DNA from: an uncultured Acidimicrobiaceae bacterium | Lineage (GTDB): Bacteria; Actinomycetota; Acidimicrobiia; Acidimicrobiales; Aldehydirespiratoraceae | Assembly: GCA_913041415.1 (NCBI GenBank) | Contig: CAJWHS010000011.1 | Coordinates: forward strand, 1-45,035 | Direction: 5' to 3' | DNA length: 45,035 bases | Shown: positions 42,278-45,035 of the stretch, piece after piece | How positions within the stretch are numbered: the stretch's first letter is position 1 | How the letters are laid out: every line of letters starts with the position of its first letter | Translations under genes and position numbers: made by a program | The notes under the pieces: model-generated | What the model saw: only the letters and a program-made list of their open reading frames with translations | Told to the model about the DNA's origin: nothing | Database searches by the model: none

Positions 42278-43056
42278 TACTCGGCGAGCAACCGGGCGTG
42301 GGTCAAGAAGCCGGTGTGGCCCACCATGCGATGGTCGGGACGAACGGCGGTGCCGTTGAGGTACCAACTCCGATGCAGGACCTCGATCGTCTCAATCATA
42401 CCGAACCGCGAGTCCTCGAAGGCTTCATGAAGCTGAGAGACCTGAATGATGCTCGGTGTGTAGGCGAGGAAAATTCCGCCGCGACGCAAGGCCGTCTCAG
42501 CGTGGGGCACGACCTGCCACGGCTCAGGGAGGTCGAGGACGATGCGATCGAGGGCGATCTCGTCGACACCTGCGTAGACGTCGCGGACGTGTGTCCGATA
42601 GCGGTCGAGGGCCTCAGCGCCGAGGAAGCGTGCCACTGCGGCGCGGGCGTGGTGCTCGAAGTCTTCGCGAAGCTCGTAACCAACTATGTCGGCGCCGGCG
42701 CGCAGCATGCCCATCGAGAGGGCCCCGGACCCGAGGCCTGATTCCAGCACCCTGGCCCCGGGGAAGATGTCGGCATGGATCAGGATCGGGCCGATGTCCT
42801 TCGGGTACACCACCTGCGCGCCGCGCGGCATCTTCAGGACGAAGTCGGTGATCGTCGGTCGGATGGCGATTAATACCATGCCCCGACTCGACCGGTATGT
42901 CTCCCCTTCCGGCTTTCCGATCAGCTCGTCGTGCGGGAGCACCCCGGAGTGCGAGTGGAACTCGCCACCTTCCTCGAGATCGATCAGGTAGCGCCGCTTC
43001 TTGCGGTCAATCAACAGTACGGGCTCACCGGCCCGCAATACGCCGCTGCGGCTCAT
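42277..43056 (-). CDS. trmI: tRNA (adenine-58-N1)-methyltransferase TrmI
   Basis: TrmI makes m1A58 in the T-loop of tRNA. The 259-residue protein has an N-terminal beta domain (GEPVLLIDRKKRRYLIDLEE), the linker VYPKDIGPILIHADI, SAM motif I VLESGLGSGALSMGMLRAGA, and the catalytic-site stretch LDRIVLDLPEPW. The SFG-like SGLGSG loop and DLPEPW match the TrmI family. The ATG at 43056 overlaps the stop of the truncated TtuA-like gene by 4 bp. A trmI gene close to arc is also seen in Mycobacterium. Confidence 0.95.
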   Translation of the reverse strand: MSRSGVLRAGEPVLLIDRKKRRYLIDLEEGGEFHSHSGVLPHDELIGKPEGETYRSSRGMVLIAIRPTITDFVLKMPRGAQVVYPKDIGPILIHADIFPGARVLESGLGSGALSMGMLRAGADIVGYELREDFEHHARAAVARFLGAEALDRYRTHVRDVYAGVDEIALDRIVLDLPEPWQVVPHAETALRRGGIFLAYTPSIIQVSQLHEAFEDSRFGMIETIEVLHRSWYLNGTAVRPDHRMVGHTGFLTHARLLAE

Positions 43057-43523
43057 GGGGTGACCTCCTGGGGTTTGCTTCCGATCGTGAGCGAGAAGGG
43101 TCGGGTGACTCGTTCAATGAGGGCGCAGAACGAGAACGGTGCCCGTTTTGCGGCCCGACTCTCGTGGGGCAAATCGAATCCGTGCTCGGTAAGCAGATCC
43201 TGGGTAACAAGTGTGAGATCCCGCTCTCGGGCGAATCGGACTGCGTACTCAGCCGAGACGTCGCTGTAGTCGCCGATGCCGAGTCCGACATAGCAGCCCT
43301 CGGCGTCGTAGCCGAGTTCGTTGAGGATGTCCCCGACCGCAAGCGAGTTCTTGCCGCCGCTCACGGCCACGAGAAGACGATCGCCCGGCTGGAGCATGTC
43401 GAACTGCGCGATGGCCTTAGCGGTCTGATCTCGGCAGAGCTTTCGGAAGTGCCCGCTGCAGAAACTCGGGTTGTGGCGACGGATATCAATGATCGCGGGC
43501 TCCCGACACACCCGGCACTTCAC
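43053..43523 (-). CDS. TtuA/NcsA-like tRNA thiolation ATP pyrophosphatase, C-terminally truncated
   Basis: The 156-residue protein matches the N-terminal half of TtuA-type enzymes, which thiolate tRNA uridine. It has an N-terminal zinc finger (MKCRVCREPAI, then FCSGHFRKLC), and the PP-loop reads AVSGGKNSL where the family has SGGKDS. Then it has GYDAEGCYVGLGIGDYSD and RDLTLVTQDLLTEHGFDLPH. At about residue 132, where SVCG, the catalytic cysteines and the second zinc finger should follow, the sequence becomes unrelated and stops. Complete family members are about 300 residues. Despite this it keeps 4-bp overlaps with both the ubiquitin-like gene and trmI. Activity is unlikely. Confidence 0.7.
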   Translation of the reverse strand: MKCRVCREPAIIDIRRHNPSFCSGHFRKLCRDQTAKAIAQFDMLQPGDRLLVAVSGGKNSLAVGDILNELGYDAEGCYVGLGIGDYSDVSAEYAVRFARERDLTLVTQDLLTEHGFDLPHESRAAKRAPFSFCALIERVTRPFSLTIGSKPQEVTP

Positions 43524-43723
43524 GAGTCGCTCCCGCCCGAGATGACCGAGCGGATCTCTACGACTGCACTGGCGGTGAGCATCGCGTCGGCGGAAACGAG
43601 CTTGCCGTCCTCAATCACGAGTTGACTTTCGCGATTGAGGTCGAGTCGCTTGAGTAGCGCTCTGTCGGTCATCGTGCCGTCGAACTCGAGTTCCCGCGCC
43701 GGGTTGCGGAGCAGGACCTTCAC
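43520..43723 (-). CDS. TtuB/ThiS/MoaD-like ubiquitin-fold sulfur-carrier protein
   Basis: The 67-residue protein fits the beta-grasp sulfur carriers: MKVLLRNPARELEFDG (first hairpin), LLKRLDLNRESQLVIEDGKLVSAD (helix and third strand) and a C-terminal VVEIRSVISGGSDS. The diglycine is followed by SDS, so a terminal Gly-Gly would need trimming before adenylation by an E1-like enzyme. In Thermus TtuB delivers sulfur to TtuA and also forms protein conjugates. Here it overlaps the halved ttuA-like gene by 4 bp (GTGA) and lies about 3 kb from the Pup-proteasome ATPase gene. ATG 43723 starts right before the first strand. Confidence 0.75.
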   Translation of the reverse strand: MKVLLRNPARELEFDGTMTDRALLKRLDLNRESQLVIEDGKLVSADAMLTASAVVEIRSVISGGSDS

Positions 43724-43983
43724 GCGGGCGACGCACCCTTCGACTTTGACGCCCTCGCCGGCGCTTCGAGGTGGGTGATCACGAACGACTGCCCTGGCTG
43801 GAGCGCCTGACGGAACGCGATGGGCGCCTCACCCCGCTTGGTGACCTTGCTCGACCACGACGCGATCCGCAGAACGGCGAATGCAACGAGCCACAGCCGG
43901 CTACCGCCAAGAAGACCTCTGCGAAGCGCGTTCGTTCGGACCGTTCGTTTCAGGGCTGTTGTGCCGAAGGAGCGCCAGGACAT
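43720..43983 (-). CDS. Small conserved protein of unknown function, possible membrane segment
   Basis: The 87-residue basic protein has a moderately hydrophobic stretch (SRLWLVAFAVLRIASW) and then a beta-rich C-terminal half (GEAPIAFRQALQPGQSFVIT HLEA region). I do not recognise a family. Its ATG overlaps the stop of the upstream gene by one base (TGATG), and its stop overlaps the ubiquitin-like gene, so it belongs to the same operon. It could tether the operon products to the membrane, which is speculation. Confidence 0.6.
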   Translation of the reverse strand: MSWRSFGTTALKRTVRTNALRRGLLGGSRLWLVAFAVLRIASWSSKVTKRGEAPIAFRQALQPGQSFVITHLEAPARASKSKGASPA

Positions 43984-44195
43984 CAGATCCGCCGAATCTC
44001 CACGATCGTCGATTTCTTGGCACCGAGGCGCTTCCCGATGAGATAGGCCACGAGCAACAGGAGCATCCCGCCACCGACGGCGGCGGGCAGCAGCTTGGGT
44101 TTAGCCTCGTCGACCTGGCCTCGGACCTCGTTCGAAAGCTCGCGGAACCCGGCCTCGAGTTCGTCTCGTGTGATCTTGGAGGTCTCGTCAGCCAC
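43983..44195 (-). CDS. Small membrane protein (DUF3618-like)
   Basis: The 70-residue protein has a charged helical N-terminus (TRDELEAGFRELSNEVRGQV) and one membrane helix (AAVGGGMLLLLVAYLIG), ending in a basic tail. This layout resembles the DUF3618-type and related small membrane proteins of actinobacteria. Its stop overlaps the next start (TGATG) and its ATG overlaps the stop of the holin-like gene. Function unknown. Confidence 0.65.
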   Translation of the reverse strand: MADETSKITRDELEAGFRELSNEVRGQVDEAKPKLLPAAVGGGMLLLLVAYLIGKRLGAKKSTIVEIRRI

Positions 44196-44491
44196 TAGAG
44201 CGTCTTCTTCCTAATGCGCCAAGCGAGCAGGCCAATGCTGATGGCCAGCGCCAGGAGGGTGAACAGGTAGGGCAGCCATGAGAGGTTGCCAGTCATCCAC
44301 GAACCGCCTTCTTCCTGGAGGAAGCGAAGCAGCGCAAGCGTCAGGGCAATGCCACCGAGAATCAAGAGCACGCTGCCGAGCAGCCCGAAGCCGATCCAGC
44401 GGCCTGCGCCTTTCAGCGGCTCGGTAGTCTCCTGCCTGGCGTAGTTCTTAATCAGGTCGAGGAGGTCGACGACCCCCTGCTTCTCAGCCAT
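44195..44491 (-). CDS. Phage_holin_3_6/DUF1469-like two-helix membrane protein
   Basis: The 98-residue protein has an amphipathic N-terminus (LLDLIKNYARQETTEPLKGA) and two membrane helices (GFGLLGSVLLILGGIALTLA and WLPYLFTLLALAISIGLLAW). The QET-x-PLKG-x-GR lead-in is that of the actinobacterial holin-like (DUF1469) family, whose name reflects resemblance to holins rather than a proven lytic role. No phage genes are near. It heads the minus-strand operon that runs through trmI; its ATG is at 44491. Confidence 0.75.
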   Translation of the reverse strand: MAEKQGVVDLLDLIKNYARQETTEPLKGAGRWIGFGLLGSVLLILGGIALTLALLRFLQEEGGSWMTGNLSWLPYLFTLLALAISIGLLAWRIRKKTL

Positions 44492-44524
44492 CCCATACCT
44501 GTCCGTCGCGGCGAAGACGGCAGT

Positions 44525-45035
44525 CTACCGGCCGTTGTCGCCGAGGGCGTCGAGCAACTCGCGACGCTCGTCGATGATCGCGCAGGCGCTTGCGCTCCGG
44601 GTGACCGGATCGGAGGCGCGCAACAAGGCGGCGGTGTCGAGAGGGCCGAGCCCGCTGAACGTGATCAGGCGCCAGATCGACGTGTCGAGATGTTCGGGGT
44701 CGATCTGAGGTACCTCGAACTCGAGTCCGGGTTGGTTGCGCCGGGCGGCATCGACCAGCGCATGGACCGCTGCGGCGAGGTTCGCTGCGGCAATGTCGAG
44801 ACCGTCTTCGACGATGTCGTCGGGCCAATCGGTGACCATGGCGCGGGGGTACGGGGCGTCGTCGAGCCACTCATCGACCCTGACTCGCCGGGTGCCAACA
44901 GCGACGAGCGACACCCGTCCGTCGGGGAGACCGACCATCTCCAGCACGCGCCCGACGGTTCCAATGTCGGCGCGGACGTCGTCTCCCCCGACTTCACGCC
45001 CTCGTTCGATACCGACGATGCCAAAGTCAGCTTCG
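44525..45035 (-). CDS. Lon N-terminal (substrate-binding) domain protein, start outside window
   Basis: The visible 170 codons begin at the right edge (EADFGIVGIERGREVGGDD) and continue with IGTVGRVLEMVGLPDGRVSLVAVGTRRVRVDEW, the beta-rich core of the LON/PUA-like substrate-binding domain. A helical C-terminal part follows, ending RRELLDALGDNGR. There is no ATPase or protease domain after it, so this is a stand-alone LonN (peptidase S16 substrate-binding-domain-like) protein as found in many actinobacteria. The start lies beyond 45035. It ends 34 bp before the holin-like gene. Confidence 0.85.
   Translation of the reverse strand, partial: EADFGIVGIERGREVGGDDVRADIGTVGRVLEMVGLPDGRVSLVAVGTRRVRVDEWLDDAPYPRAMVTDWPDDIVEDGLDIAAANLAAAVHALVDAARRNQPGLEFEVPQIDPEHLDTSIWRLITFSGLGPLDTAALLRASDPVTRSASACAIIDERRELLDALGDNGR

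Noticed and set aside
44195-44491. Holin of a prophage
   Set aside because: No other phage gene is near, and the family is common in actinobacterial chromosomes with housekeeping neighbours.

Overview
The window looks like a chromosomal segment of a high-GC actinobacterium. It encodes the complete Pup-proteasome system (arc, dop, pup, prcB, prcA, pafA, pafB, pafC) with the actinobacterial order pafA-pafB-pafC ... tatA-tatC-helY. It also has a DUF4193-like zinc-ribbon protein, UPF0301 and a Lon substrate-binding-domain protein. Many GTG starts and 1-4 nt stop/start overlaps fit this. By resemblance I would place it near Acidimicrobiia (Ilumatobacter-like), but that placement is inference. I saw no rRNA, tRNA, CRISPR, phage or insertion sequence.

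Layout. 1-14414 is a mixed housekeeping and accessory stretch: the N-terminal part of PEP carboxylase, a HAD nucleotidase, an SDR, a thioesterase, an enolase-superfamily enzyme behind an AlkB-like dioxygenase with a LexA-type box, an MBOAT/SGNH acyl-transfer pair, UPF0301, ThiD, a SET protein, an RlmI-like methyltransferase and an RG-rich protein. Three decayed genes sit here: gluconokinase, enoyl-CoA hydratase and threonine dehydratase. 14444-19147 (minus) holds Nudix, GNAT, two small proteins of unknown function, a tandem ThyX-like protein and an M20 amidohydrolase. 19184-23662 (minus) is a tightly overlapping run: small membrane protein, tatA, tatC, helY and a lipid-kinase-like C-terminal domain protein. 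23781-25280 holds a GDPD phosphodiesterase and signal peptidase I.

25342-31874 (minus) is the proteasome core: dop, pup, prcB and prcA close together, then pafA, pafB, pafC. Upstream lie alanine racemase and a four-gene polar amino acid importer (aapJ-aapQ-aapM-aapP), which separates dop from the proteasomal ATPase arc (38856-40595). Pup carries a C-terminal Gln, Dop deamidates it, PafA ligates it, ARC unfolds substrates and PrcAB degrades them. PafB/PafC are WYL-domain DNA-damage regulators in mycobacteria.

40808-45035 holds a ferredoxin behind a candidate PafBC-type promoter, a frameshifted flavin-oxidase-like gene, and a minus-strand operon: small membrane proteins, a TtuB/ThiS-like ubiquitin-fold protein, a truncated TtuA-like ATP pyrophosphatase, trmI and a trypsin-like lipoprotein. 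A Lon-N-domain gene is cut by the right edge.

The main points of interest are: two ubiquitin-like or modifier-like systems close together (Pup and a TtuB-like protein), with the TtuA partner halved; two independent DNA-damage-type promoter signals; and an unusual number of eroding genes.
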